NCBI GenBank assembly: GCA_035610835.1
Contig: CM069458.1
Coordinates: forward strand, 35,148,718-35,212,717
DNA length: 64,000 nucleotides
Reading direction: 5' to 3'
Source: Ophiura sarsii
Taxonomy: Eukaryota; Echinodermata; Ophiuroidea; Amphilepidida; Ophiuridae
Below the pieces are notes generated by a model, which saw only the letters and a program-made list of their open reading frames with translations, had not been told where the DNA came from and ran no database searches. Within the stretch, counting starts at the first letter, position 1; the number at the start of each line of letters is the position of its first letter. The translations under genes were made by a program, and so were the position numbers. This document shows, one piece after another, positions 22,601 through 37,600 of the stretch.

Positions 22601-25600
22601 GGGGTTCTTATATGTTTACAAGCACTTTATTAGCAATGCGTATGATTGGCATGTAAATTCATTAGGACCTAACTTTTTTATTTTTTTAGATTTTCGGATT
22701 TACTCTATACCATAAGGATTATTTTAGGGAATATAAGACATGTAAGAGGGGATAAAAAAGGGGTAAAATTCCCGGGCACCGACTTACCCATGTGTCGCGT
22801 TTCCCCTATGGTCGTTTTATTTCCAAAACACGCTTAAAGATAATGGTTAACATGGTTAAGAAACAACTTTTTTCGTGTTCAATTAATAGAGTGTACGTAC
22901 TTATATCAGGACAAAACTTACGAGACAGCTTGTCCAAATGCAGTTGATATGATATAATTTTCTTTCCTCGTCAACATCGTCAACGCTACTCCTCGAGATG
23001 GAAATGTAGATTGTGAAATCAGTGGTTTGTAAATTGTCTCATAACAGGCATCTGGACAATCACAAAGGTTGGTTCGATTTCCACCAAAGATTACTGAAAC
23101 AAGTATCAAATTGCATAATGTTACAGCAGTGACTTTTAAATTACAGAGACGGCTAAGCATCCGTAAGCCAAGAGTTTGTTTCAACCCATTCAAACTTAGA
23201 TTTTCGTTATCTGCTTTATATGTCATTGTCAATGATGGAGGGCGTCACTTTGGGTAAATTATCCAGGAATTTCACACATTTAGACTAATTCTTGCTCTGC
23301 AAGATTCGAGTTCGTCTTCTTTCAGGATAATGGCATAGAATAGACATATACAATCATAGAAAAAAAGTTGTTCGAACAATAACCCTTATTTGAACCTTTT
23401 AATTACCATATAGTACGCGTTATTAGAGTCATGTGAAAATACCAATTTGCATCTGCTAGCCTGAAAGCTCCCCTTCAATATACCCCTCCCCTTCAATATA
23501 CCCCTCCCCTCCCCCACCAATCAATGTTGCTAGGCCACGGGCTGATGTTTGGCAAGTTGGGCGACTCAACATTTATCAAGGGGGAAAGGGGGAAATGACT
23601 TTACATTAGACCTACTAAGTGTTCGAACACTTTTTTCTAACATTGTAGGAGCCATACTGATTGAGGATAGCTTTTGGTTTGATAGCTTCTGGTATGAAGC
23701 GTTAATTATGTTTAGCCTAGAGGGTAACTAACGCGCGGATCCAGGAATTCTTTTTTTAGGGGGGGGGGGGGGATATTTGAATATTCGGGCCAAAGTGTGA
23801 CGGGGGAGTATTAGGGGGATGTGCCCCCCCCCCCTTCACAATTAATAATTGTTTCAATTGTTGAACCCATTTGGTGCGATCTGGTGTATACTTTTGACCA
23901 ATATTTTAATGAAAAGCATGGTAACTTAACTGACCAAATGCTATTTTACACTAATTTGGTACAGTTTGGCTTTGAACAAGCTTCTAACATTATTATTTTG
24001 GGACAAAATGCGCGTAACGCGTGAAATGTTTACTGCGCTTTCCTAATTTGACCAGTGTTTAGTGTTGGGAATTTATTTATTATCTTATTCATTCCCGGAC
24101 GAGCCCCAAATTCGGCTACGATCACCTGCTATATAATAGTTTGTTATGTTTGAATTAGCAATGACCAAAGTCAAAATACCTATAGAGTTCACTTTACGCA
24201 CAACCAAATATAAACAACCATAAATATATATGTGTTTAGCTTACAATATCAAAATACGGTTAGGGTTAATTCAGCATCAATAACTAACATAATGATAAAT
24301 TATGTCCGGACGGACATGTCGAATGGTAGTCTTGCACATGTTGCATGCATGTTTCAAGTGTTCCATGTTGAGCGTAAGCTTCCAACGTTGCAGGCCTGTG
24401 CGGTAGTATTGTATACTGCGGTTTACCGTTCATAGATCATAGTTTGATGAAATTTAAGAGTCTGAGGAAAAGAATCGCCGTGTAAAATACGAAAGCTGCT
24501 GGTGTGTTTTCCACCGAGAACCCATGAACGCGCGCGCGAAATTTTTCGACTTTACACCTATTTTTGGCACGATTGGGGGTACATTTTGGCTCTAAACAAG
24601 CTTGTTGTAGCAAAGATGTTGCATTTTGGGGACACATTATGCGCGCGAAGAGTGCGAAATTTTGTCATCTGTGTACTTTTGACCATCTTAATTCCATAAT
24701 TCCTGTGGTCAAATGAACCGACAGTGCCAATCTCAACCGACACGACGTCAACCCCTCCCCCTCTGGCGACGCCACTGCATGAACTTGATGTTATCATGGA
24801 GGCAGCCATGCTTTTCCTGCTGCTAATCACAACCTGTGTTCCATAGCCTTTCATACATAACTTTATTGAACTATTATAGGGTTAACTTTATCCATCACAG
24901 TCATACATGTAGGGATCATCACACTGTATTTGCCTCGAAGATAGATGACATGGTAAATAAATCCACGATAAATTGACTTACCTTTTTCACTGTAAAAACA
25001 TTTCGTAAGTTGAACCGGAGAACAAAAGGGTGCATCACCTATGGAATATTAAACGAAGGAAATCGTTCAGTGATATCAGTCGCAATCCCAGTTTAACAGA
25101 TTCAATGAAATCGATCAAAGTTACGTCAAGGTGAATGGTATGACAAATGCTTGAAAATATGCACAGGGCGGATCCAGGGGGGGGGGGGGGTGCTGCGGTG
25201 GCTGCAGCACCCCGGTGTATGAAGAAGAAAAAGAAAAAAGAAAAAAGGGGAGAAAGGAAAAGGAAAGGGGGAAAGGAAAGGAGACAAAAAAGGAAAGATA
25301 AGAGAAGAAAAGGAAACGAAAAAGAAAGGCAATAGTGGGGCTATCGAACAAGAAAAGGGCCTGATCAATTGCATTTTTTGGGGGATCGTCTTTTCACAGC
25401 ACCCCGGGTGCGACCATCCTGTATCCGCCCTTGGTCACAGTCAAAATCTCTCTAAGCAGACGACGAACAGCGCCATTAAAATACTATATACAGGCTGTCC
25501 CAAAATGATTAGTACCCATCGATGCCCAAAGTTCAATAATTTTTTTCATCATCAAAATCAATGAGATTAGATCCGTTATTTTTCTATCATATTTGCCATA

Positions 25601-28600
25601 CTGTACCCTTTTATTAGAATTTTAGATCATGAATATCGGACTTTTTTTAATGAAGTTACACTCCATTATGTAAGACATGGTGATTTCACCTTTTTGGCAA
25701 AGTGCAAAAAAATGTGTTTTTAAACAGCTTATTTGAAAGTAACTAATACATTCTCTCAATCTCTTGTCTGCTAATAGCTTTGGTTCCTTTCTAGTTTAAA
25801 CTGCTGTTATATCATATTGTTGTTCAAACCATTAATACTTCTTCATTTTGAAGAGTAAAAATGGATCGTCACGCATGAGTGACCCCAAGCTTTGTTTCTA
25901 TAATGAGCTAGTTTTGAGGCTAAACTTGAGGGACATTTAAACAGGTAAAGACTTGATCATGGGTAATTAGCAGTGGCTTAGACTTCTTTTTCATATTGGG
26001 GATGCAATTTCCTACAAACTTGCTAAAAATGATATAGTCCCTTAGTGTTTAACCTCACGAAATCCATTCTCCGATGTGAAACTAAAATCTAAGCCACTGG
26101 ATATTAACCAAATACCACTAGTCATTTAGAAGTCCCTAAACACTTGTCAAATAAAACAATGCATGGGGTCACTCAAGTGTGACAAACTTCTTTTACCCGT
26201 TAAATTTAATTAAGGAGAAGAATTATTAATGATTTGAACACCCATAACTAATAACAGTTACAACAGAAAGACACACAAGATTATATTGAGTAGACAAGAG
26301 GTTATGAGAATACACAAGTTTCTTTCAAACAAGCTGTAATAGCACACACATTTTTTTAGCACTTTGTCAAAAAGGTGAAATCACCATGTTTTACATAATG
26401 GAGTGTATCTTGAGTTTGGTAAATCCGATATTCATGATCTAAAATTCTAATAAAATAATACAGTATGTCAAAGATTATGTAAAAACAACGGACCTAATCC
26501 CATCGATTTTGATGATGACAAAAATGATTGAACTTTGGGCATCGATGGGTACTAATCATTTTGGGACAGCCTGTAGAACCAGGAAGTGAAATGAATTTCT
26601 CGGATGTGGCTTCCGATCGGTGAGTTGAGTTTCATCCGCCTCGGGCAAGACAGTATGGGGTTCAACGAATTAGTTGCGTATCTGGGGCTATTTGTCATAT
26701 TAGCACGCAGTGCGCGACTTTTTCCAAAACATGCATGGGTAGCGCCAATTTCTTTTCAAAATATATGCGCTCGCAGCGCGCAAAATGTTTCAATACATGC
26801 GAGCGCAGCGCTAAAAAATGTTCAGAACATATTAATTAGCACGTAGCGTGTGACATTTTTCACAGCACATTTTTCTCTCCTTTACTTTACCATTTTATCT
26901 TACTCGCCTTCCTTTCCCTTAACTCTTCCTCTTCTCCTCCTTCATGTCCTTTCCTTTCTTTCACTCACTCTTTCCCTTTCCGTTTCTTTCCTTTTTTTCT
27001 TTTCCTCTCTTCCTTTTTCTTCATTCTCTTAATTTGCCCTTTTTAGCCCATTAGTTTGAACTGGCCTAGCTGGACAAAGCCGTCAGAGGAGGGGGTCGGG
27101 GCACTCTGCCCCTAAACTCCGGGAGATACGGTATTGCAACGAATGTTCGGTCAAATATCTATTGACTTGGATATGTTTCGACATACTTATTTTCAACGAG
27201 CGTAGTTATTTCAAATTCTATTAAACCATCTTGATTGTATGAAAGATAAAAAGTTGAGATCCTGAGGTTAACAGAACATATGGAAGATTATTGCAATCTA
27301 GCGTGTAATAATGAAAGTATAGCTCAGTCAAAAATAATTTGTAATTTGACTAGGAAACCTTGTAACTTACCTGGCATATAAAAGTTTCGACATCCACATT
27401 GTTTGACAATGTAATCTGTTTCACATTCCAAGTAGCATTTAGACTCTGTATATCCATTTCCAAAGTATTTCAGAGGCACTGTACTACAATCGCCATAAGG
27501 AGCTGGTAAAGAAGTCATTTCGGTGACATCTAAACGGATTGGTGTGTGTGTTCCTGGTTCGAGTTCAATGCCAAAATCATTTAAGTTTGGAATCTCGTTG
27601 CGGGGGTGAAGAAGCATCTTGAATCCGACATTCTCACGTGGGGCTGCTACAACTTCCGAATCTTCCACGTTTAATACAAGGCTTAAGCCTTGTGTTTGAC
27701 CTATAATAGATATAAAAATAAGTGAATTTTGTTAAGAGTTTGAACGCGTTTGGAATTCAAGGACAGCAGACCGCAAGAAATGGCAGCAGAACGCAAGTTT
27801 CCATACACTATACAATTGACTAGGTGCTTTGATGTTGGCCGCTTATTCAAAATAGATAATCGGTACCAAAAATCTGAGATATACATTAAATGAGCACATT
27901 TCTTTTCCGCAGTTTTATACCTCATTCAGAAAAATCGAATGGATACGAATCGAAGTTTGGATTTCAATCAAATAATTCCAAAATGTACATGTCCTAGAGC
28001 CCTAAAGCTGTTGAGTTGGTTAAACCAACAGTGTAATTGTTATTTACTTGGTTCCATCGCCGTAGATTATTAATTATGTTTTTTCGTCCGCATCAACATC
28101 ATGATTACGATGAATATGTTGACTATACACGAATATCCTTCGTTTTCTGCCATTAATCGACCAGTGAACTTAAGACGCCCTCGGTTTTAAAACTCACATC
28201 AGGCGTAGTTATAGATTCAGATCAGAAGCAGATAAAAAAACACAGATATAATGCAGGAACAGGAACAGGAACGGGTCGGGACCAGGATCAGATCGGGAAC
28301 AGGAACAGGAACAGGAACAAGAATAGGTAGGTACAGGTACAGGTACAGGTACAGGTACAGGTACAGGTACAGGTACAGGTACAGGTACAGGTACAGGTAC
28401 AGGTACAGGTACAGGTACAGGTACAGGTACAGGAACAGGAACAGTTATAGGTACAGGTACACCTACATACACATTATGCTCATACACACCCTACCCCGCC
28501 CACATTCATATACACCTCCCCCACACCCACATACAGATGCACATCACACTTGTTATTGTATCATTCGTCCCTGGGCAATGGTGTTGAGTCCAACTCGGCT

Positions 28601-31600
28601 CGGACTCAGAGACAAAAATACTCTACTCGGCACGGACTCGAATGAAATGGATTCGGGGGTAAGGAAGTCTGATACAGATACAGGTTAATATACAGTTTGA
28701 GGTACCGGTAATGATACAAATGGAGTTGCATCTAGGATACTGATGCTGTTGTAAATACAGATACAAATATAGATGCAGATACAAATATAGATGCAGATAC
28801 AAATAAAGATACAGCTACATATACATTTTAAACTTACTAGGTGTAGTAACCGATAGTTTCTCATATTGACATATATGAATATAATGTGTAATTTACATTC
28901 AAATTGAAACACCCATGGTTTTCAAAAATCTCATTAGGATTTCTATAATCACACTATCGTTATAACTAAATTATCGGCCGATACTGGAACACAATTTGTG
29001 TTCCAGTATCGAGCGATACTGGAACGTGTTTATGTTGCAGTATCGGGCGGTACTGGTAAACATGCTACCAGTAGTGATCTTTCCCAGTATTGAACGATAC
29101 AGATACATATACATTTAAAACTTACCAGGTGTAGTAACCGATAGTTTCTCATCGTTCTGAGCAGAGTTGAAGGTAAAGCACACCCCAAAATTGGTAATAG
29201 TCGTCGTAAAATTCTCTAGTCCACATGGAATACCATTATATTGACATCTATGAATATAATGCGTATTTTACAAGGAAAATTAAAAACCAAACCCATGGTT
29301 TAAAAAAAACTCATTACGTTTTCAACAATGACACTATCGTTATAACTAAATTTAAGATTTCACAATTGGTCTCTATTCCTTGTGTCATGTAAATTTACAT
29401 TCACAGTTGTAATTGTAAGTTGTAAAAAAACACCGTATTACGCGGCTATTAGTTTTACCATTACAAAACTGAATTTTCAGAAACCTTTCCTAACTTTCAA
29501 AGTCTATCTCGAGCATGTTTGTACTTATTTTAATGCATTTCTCATGGTGATTCCAAACTGGTGATGTAATTCAATAATCATGACATTTGTGAGACATGTT
29601 GGAACATGTTAGAACTGTCGTATGCAGACCATCGCCGCGTGGAAAGCGTTAAGGTATAGTTTTGGTTTACGGTTACAGTTGGGGTTATCACTACACTGCA
29701 AATGTGGTTGGTCAAAATCAACCAACATTTTGACCAACGTTTTTGTCTTATATGAACAATATAATTTGTTGGTCAAACTTTTGACCAACTGCTTTTGGAA
29801 CAAATTTTAATTAACGCTTGGTTAAAAATATACCAACACTATTGGGCAAAATGTGTCACCAATTGTTGGGCAAATAATAATGATTAAACAGTTGGGTAAT
29901 AGGCAATCGTTTGGGTTTTCTGTAAAACATTTGTTGGTCAATGTAATGAGAATATTTAACCATATATTGTGCACTCTTTTACGTTATGGCCAACAGTTGG
30001 TCAAAATCTTGACTCTGGTTAGGGTAGGGTTTCAAAAGTAAGTCACAATTATAATCCTATATATACATGATATAATTCTATCAGGAACGAGTTCAATTTT
30101 TTAGTTGCATGACTACAAAATGAACATTTTCTACGGTAATGACAGTAAGCTAATTATCAATAACATTGGTAAGCTTACCGTTACGACCGTACACTGCAAA
30201 AATGTTGAGTACAATTTTACTCAACATTTTACTCAACGTTGAGTAACTATGCAACTGTTCAGCAGTTGAGTAAAAAATCCGTTGGCTAAAATGGTTTATC
30301 AACAGTTGGGCAATCATTATTACTCAACAGTTGCACAATTTTAATTACACAACAGTTTGGTATTATTAATCAACCATTTGTTGGGCATTTTAATACCAAC
30401 TGTTGCTTAAGAATTGTTTTCATTATATATTGAGCATTTTTGTATAGCAACTGTTGCTTAATTTATCTAATGTACCCATTTGTTGGGGTTTTTCATGCCA
30501 ATTGTTGCTTATTTGTGACAAATATTTAGACCGATCTTTCACGGCATCTTCTTGACAGATCAAGCTTCAAACATTCAAAACCGGACTCACAAAACGCCTG
30601 TCAGATGTCACAAACTCAATGTTGATGCGGATTCACCGTTTTATTTACCAGACTATAATTTATCTAGATCCAGAGATCTCAGCTCGTGCACAAGACCCCA
30701 TGATAATTGCATGACGATTGCGTATCACGAAATGGGTTTATTGGAACAGTTGCCTAAAATTCACATGTGCGTAACTTGCACCAGCTGTTGCGTGATTTTC
30801 CTCAATGCTCATGCAACAGTTGTAGACGTGATACCGACATGACTTTCACACGTTCGCTGTTCTGATGATGAATGATTAATTCGGAAGCAAACGGTGGGAA
30901 TGATGCCCAACTGTTGGTTAGTTCTAGCTTGCAGTGCGCATGATCGGTCGTCTTTGCCCAACAAATGTGCCCAACAATTTTGATTTATTCAAATTTCAAA
31001 AACTTTACCCAACTGTCAAAATAGATGGGTAAAACAAAGGTATACCTACTGATGTGATGATATCGGTTTTGTTGGGTAAATCTTGACCAAATAATTAGAC
31101 AAATGCTTTGCCCAACCGAATGTGTCAAAGATAATGACCAACACATTTGCAGGGTTATGTTTATGAAAACACATTCACATCATGGACTTTCAAATCTATT
31201 GGAAAATAATACAAGGGGTCGTCTGTTTTTATTTCATTAGCTTAGTAGTGAAACGTAATTAAAATATAGTTGTCACTATTTAGCATATCACACACTTACA
31301 GCATAAATGTGTCAGCTTTGCGATGAGCGCTTTTAACAATGAATTCATAAAGACCAAGAGATCCTGGATACTCATCATTGCTGAATTCCACGTCAGATGT
31401 TCGGCTGGTTATTCCGGGTTGAGGGAAAAGTATGCTTACTTCGTCAATGCCTTGTCCAAAGAAATTTTGAAAACCACCGTAATATTCAAACAGTTTCGAC
31501 ATCCTAATAGTAAAATAAAAGTAAAATACTTGAATTTACACATCTTGTTGAAAATAACATTGTTTAAATCATACTCATATATATTGCTTGTAAAATCCGA

Positions 31601-34600
31601 TGTATATTGACAGGTCGGGGGTAAATCCAATGCAATATTAAGAAAACGTAATTAAAAATGGAATCTTACCTAAACATATTGGAATTGCAAATGGTCACGG
31701 ACGGGAAATCCAGTTCGGTTCTCGTAACATACTCTATTTTTGTGTTAGTTCCACGTAGAACAAATTTTTCAGTGGAACTGAACAGTTGGAAACTGAGGCC
31801 ACATAATGCTCCTAGGACGACAATCAACCAGAACAGTCTAAATGGGATTTAAAGGAAATAAGTAGAAGCATAGTTTCATACCGGTGCTTGCTATTATTAA
31901 CAACGTAAAGTCGAATGAAGTATAATCAATTATAACCCGTAATATAAACAAATCCTTTAAAATTAAAGGGGTGCTCAAATAAATAGCCTGGAAGGGATAT
32001 TATTATATGGAGGGTGTTTTTGTAGCAAATGAGCAGTGATTAAGAAATGGAAGGGTGTTTGACTTTGACGTATTTGGTATACGAATTAAAAAGTAGGAGT
32101 ACATACTAATGTATGGCAATGCTGGTTTAGTGATAGACACGTAGAAGGAAAACAAAGCAAGACATGCAAGTAGGAATAAAGTGTAAGTAGCGAATGATTC
32201 CTATTACAATAGTAATAATTTGTATCATATACATACATAAGCAATTGAGATACGGTCACTTTGGATCAGGGGCGTAACAGAGGTTGGTTGTCAGGGGGGG
32301 GGGGGGGGGGGGGTGGGGGTTTGGGGGGTAGGGTAAAAAAAAACCGCACGGTAACAAAATTTCGCACGGTCACAAAATTACGCAAGGTCACAAAATTTCG
32401 CACGGTAAAAATATTTCACAGTACAAAAAAAAAAGGCAACAATTTGGTGACTGTTGTGTATTTGCACTGCAAAATTTTCTGTCATTCTTTCTTTCCCTTT
32501 CTTCTTTTCTTTCTTTCCTCTTTTTTTCTCCTTTCCTTTTTCTTTTTCCTCGCTTTTTCGTTTCTCTCTCTCTTTTCTTTCCCTTCCCCCTTCTTTTCCT
32601 CTTTTCCCTTCCCCCCATTTTTCCTGGTGGGTAGGTTTGAATTTCCTGCTGAGCACATTCAGGGGGGGGGGGGGGGCACTGTGCCCCCTGCCCCGCCCCC
32701 CCCCCCCCCCCCCCGCCTGTTACGCCACTGCTTTGGATCCAAACATAGCTATCGTATATATAGCCGGTTGGGTTTCAAAGTAGATCTGTTTTTGTTTTAA
32801 ATCAATCATAATTTTCCACTTTCAACTCTGTCACACGTTGGTCCTTTATTTTAAAGTGAACATCTGGTTTAAGTTTTCACCTAAATCTGGTCTATCTGAT
32901 TCAGTTATGATTTTATTTATGAATTACTGTTTATGTTCGTCTATTTTTTATTTATTTAGACATTTGATTATTTATTTTTGAATTTATTTATGCATTTTTA
33001 AAACTGTGAATCTTTTTTTTTCTTTTTTTTTTCTTCTTCTTTTTTTCTCTTCTTTTTTTAATTTTTAATTTTTTTTAAAATTTATTTATTAAATATATAT
33101 TTCAGTAATTAATTGATCAGTTCAATCATTTCATTAATTAGTTTAATTAATTACTATAATAAATTAATTACTATATATTTATTTAGTTATGTGTTCATGA
33201 ATTTATGCATTTATGAATGTATTTATTGATTAATCCCGTTATGTATGAACTATTTTTTTATGACTTCATTTATCTATGAGTCTATTCTTTTATGAGTTTA
33301 TTTCTTAAAATATTTAATTATTGATGAAAGTATTTATGAATATATTTATTTATCAATTCATGAATACGGTTTTTTTAATTGTTGAATTAAATCATTTATG
33401 TATTGATGAATTTAGTCATGTATTTATTTATTTACAAATGTATTTATTATTTATTTTTGAATTTATTATTTATTTTTGAATGTATTTGTTTATTTATATT
33501 TATTTATAACTGTTCATTATCTATTATTGAATTTATTCTGTTTTGTATTTATTATAGAATTAATTTAAACAAATCTTTTATTTTTACGAAATATAATAGA
33601 CCGTAATTCAGCACATGAATTGGAAACACCCATTGCAGTATTGATTTGGGAATATGCCTGTCTATTTACGCTACTCATAGCGGGAATCATAAATATTTGT
33701 AAGAGCACGTGTATACTACAAGCGGCGTGCCTGCTACTGACATTGCTAACATGACTATGAGGGACTTTTTCTCGCAAAGTGAGTATTCGACTACTTCAGA
33801 TTATGAAACAAACCTGTACTGGTATATGTTCATTACGCTCGTTGCAGAGATCAACTTATTTACTAGCAAAAGTCACATCATGGATCCAGTGTGTATTTAG
33901 AACTTCAGCATAGTGTCAAATAGGGCCACCCAAAACGTCAAGTACAGTTTGTCTCATTGGTTCCCAAAGGCCACCCACACTATAAACGCACACTCTTTTT
34001 AATTATAATTAATGGTTTGTGTATTTAATATGCCAACTGAATGGCTTAAATTTAAAGATTTCAATTGAAAAGATAGTAATTAGTATAGTAATTGATTAAT
34101 TATTCATTAATAATAGATTGATGCTTAATAACTAGAAGTAATTAATTAAGGATTACTTATTAATTATTAATTATTGATCATTGATTAATCATTAATCATA
34201 CATTATTTATTAATCATTGATTACTCAATAATAAACTGATGATTAATAAGATTAATTCATTATTCATTAATTGATAATTAATAATTAATTATCGATAATT
34301 AATTATTGATAATAATTTCTGATGATTAATTACTGACATTTAACTATTGATAATTAATTATTGAAAATCAATTCTTGATAATTAATTAATCATTAATAAA
34401 TCATAATTAATCATCAATTAATTATCCATTACTTACTTAGTTGTGTTTGCCCCTGGTTGACTTTGATGTGATAAGTCTATTCTTAATTAGATACAAAGTA
34501 TTCCTATAACCTTTAACTCAAATGTTGAGGGGAGTTTGTTTATGTAAACAATCATTTACAATATAACTATGACTCTATGTTATAAAACAAAAACTTGAAA

Positions 34601-37600
34601 CTTGATTTCAAGAAAACTGAAAGTGCATGTTTTGTTATGACACAATTCTCTTCATGATACTCTTCCTTTATTTCTGCTTGCATTCAAACTTAACCCCCAT
34701 CTGGTATGACGGGTCCCAATAACCATGCACCAAAAAATGTATGTTACAAAACTCTCACGGCAGCATATCATTCGATATCATTTGATAACAGTATTTTGAC
34801 AACATGATTCCAAGGCTCACTGCACGTGAGTTCATCATGGGTTTATTTCAACATCAAAACAGTGATGTAGACACGTTGCGTTGACCCCGATTTCTATTTC
34901 ACACCCATAATCCTACTCTACATAAGTCTCGAAAATATCGTTTCCTCTTTCAAAGTTTAAGCCGCTACAGGGTGTCACAAAAGTTTCGAAACCTTTTCCA
35001 AACTATACACGTCTAGCCACCTTTCCTTTCATTATTATCTATTGTCTTTCTATTGTTGCATCAGCCCTTTATTTTGTAAGAAGAGGTCACCATTCTAGTC
35101 ACGGCGTATGAACAGCCCGTTATCGAGCCAAGAGACCATTATTAGACAAAGGTTTTTGATAACGTCCTCTAGCTCACATAACGTCGTCTGCCCTGTAGTG
35201 ACCTCTTCCAAAAATATTGAGCAGATGAACAAAAGAAGACAATAATAACAAAGAAAAGAGAAGTTGATTACCTACGAAGAAGGTTTTTTACACTATTATC
35301 ACCTATCGGATAAGCGGATAAGATTAACACTTCTGAGTAAACATCTCATAAACAGATTTTAAGTAGGCCTAGCAACAGTGAACATGATCAATAGAAATCC
35401 TGATTCTGAAGTATGCCTATTGCCTATGCATCAATGATTGAAATATAGAGACAACTATGAGTTTAAAACGGATCACACTGTTTTATCACACATAGTTGGC
35501 AAAAGTATTTTTATTGAATTTATATCGGTCTACAATGAAAATAATTTATTTCAATGATAAAGTAGGCCTAATAATAATGCAATGATTACAATTTAGATCT
35601 GGATACACAATCAAGCCTTATTATTAATAGGATGTGCATATATAAGGCCAAATAAAAATAAAAACTAGTTTCTCGTCCTAACTTTTGAAAAAAAGGAGGA
35701 TGAGGGCACATTCTTTTGTTAGTAAACAATGCAAAATCACCATTACCAGCGTCGTATTGCATGATTGATTGCATAACTTGAAGAGGTCAAGGCCTTTGTA
35801 CAATCTTTTTATTTCATGGTTCTGGCCATGGGAGGTTGGGAGGTTTGTGAACATAAACCTGCTTTAAAATGCTCATTGGACTATAGTAAAATTATTACCA
35901 AGATTTCAGCTTTTTAAATACTTTAACAAAAAGGTTATGGAAAAAATACAGAAAAAAGAAAAGAAAATTATAGAATTCCTGAAAAATTATGCGCGAGGGG
36001 ACGAAAAACTGCTTTATTTTTTTTAATTGGCCTTAATAGCACCAGAAAACAAACTTCATAGTAGTGGATTTTTTATTAACAAATCTTCAATTTAGGGGGG
36101 AAATTGAAAATGGTGTGTGTGTGTATCCAAGGAGGGCACACATTCGGGGGACTCTAAAGGGGGACTCAAGGAAGTTTGATTTGATTTTTTGAAATTTGTG
36201 AGTGCTCTAATGTTTGAACTGTTAATCAAATGCACATACATGTATACATTTTTGGAAAGGAAATGGATAAGAGAATCCGAATTTCTCATTTTCTAATCAA
36301 ATGCACATACATGTATACATTTTTGGAAAGGAAATGGATAAGAGAATCCGAATTTCTCATTTTTTAACCATATCTTATATTTGAAATTTTGACCAAAAAG
36401 TGCCAAAAAAGAGATTTTTCAACATTTTTAAACTTTTGTTGGCACTTTTTAGTCATTAGTATTAAATTAGGTTACAAAATGAGAAATTCGTCCCCAAGTT
36501 ATTGTCTTTACATCATAATCAAGCGATTTGGGCATTTATTACTCAAAATTATTTTGTTAGCTTTGTTCAAAAATGTTGGGTCAATAAAGTGATTCTTTTG
36601 TGATTTTCTCAAAAAATCAACATTTTGGGTCAAAATTGGTGCCAATTTTGAATTCTCTGATCCATTTCCTTTCCAAAACTGTATATTCTTATATACATTT
36701 GAGTCATAGTTCAATAATTACAGCACTCACAAAATTCGAAAAGTGACTTCCTTGAGTCACCCACTAGGGATCGATTAATTAACTTCTATCTAATTTCAAG
36801 ACTTCGATTGGGGAATCGAACAGCAAATTAGTATACAAAAGTGGCGGCGACAGCAACACTTTGTTGTTGTTGTTGTTGTTGTTGTTGGAGGTCAAACGTG
36901 GGGTGGGGGTCAAACGTGGGGTGGGGACGTGGGGTGGGGGGGGGGGAACGTGTTGGTGGGGTGGGGCAAGAAATCAATTTTTGGGAAAAATACATTTTTG
37001 AGTTCGCGCGTCCGTGAAAATGTTAGCATTCATTAATGCAACAAAGCCTTAGTTAACTGAATTTAGGCTAAAAGTATGTAATTTTAATACTAAAATTAAA
37101 CATTTTCGATTGGTTGTGGTCCAAATGGGGTAGGGCTTGAGTGAGCTGACTGGGCTTGGGAGGACAAAGGTCGTGACCAGGTGACTGGGGGTTAATTACG
37201 TTCTACGTCTTACGTAGCGGTCATGATATTTTTAATAATTGTATTTTCTTTTTCGTATAAATCTATACGCAACTGAGAAGACGCTGAAATCTAGAATATG
37301 TACAATAATGTAGCCTGATGATCGTCGTGATGCAGTAAGCACGGCGTGAAACACAGTGTAGCCAATGTAAATTGTGTTTATTACCATTTTATATACATGT
37401 ATAATATTAATTTAGTATAGAATATGATACAACATCATAGATAACTCACATTCTGTTAGTTTCTCGTCAACAGTCACTTGTACATATAAACATTTTCCTA
37501 GTATATCCAAACATACAAATGCGTAGTCCTTGTTATCGGCGATAGTTTTACACAATCGTCCGTTATTACAAGACTTATCATTCATTTCCCATTTGATCTT

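Noticed and set aside
25121..25374. Ser/Phe-rich or Lys/Arg-rich open frames
   Set aside because: Purine/pyrimidine tract of a repeat element.
28209..28688. Open frames of Val-Pro or Arg-Tyr repeats
   Set aside because: Artefacts of the ACAGGT microsatellite.
30552..30842. 96-codon open frame with several cysteines on the plus strand
   Set aside because: Lies in the CAACAGTTGG repeat field, no domain pattern, antisense to the channel gene.
32261..32800. Long open frames over 32.3-32.8 kb on both strands
   Set aside because: Produced by poly-G, CT-rich and poly-C sequence inside a transposon.
33565..33900. Possible membrane-protein exon (hydrophobic ELETPIAVLIWEYACLF segment, then a second frame)
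   Set aside because: Two frames would have to be joined without a clear splice, and no receptor motif follows.
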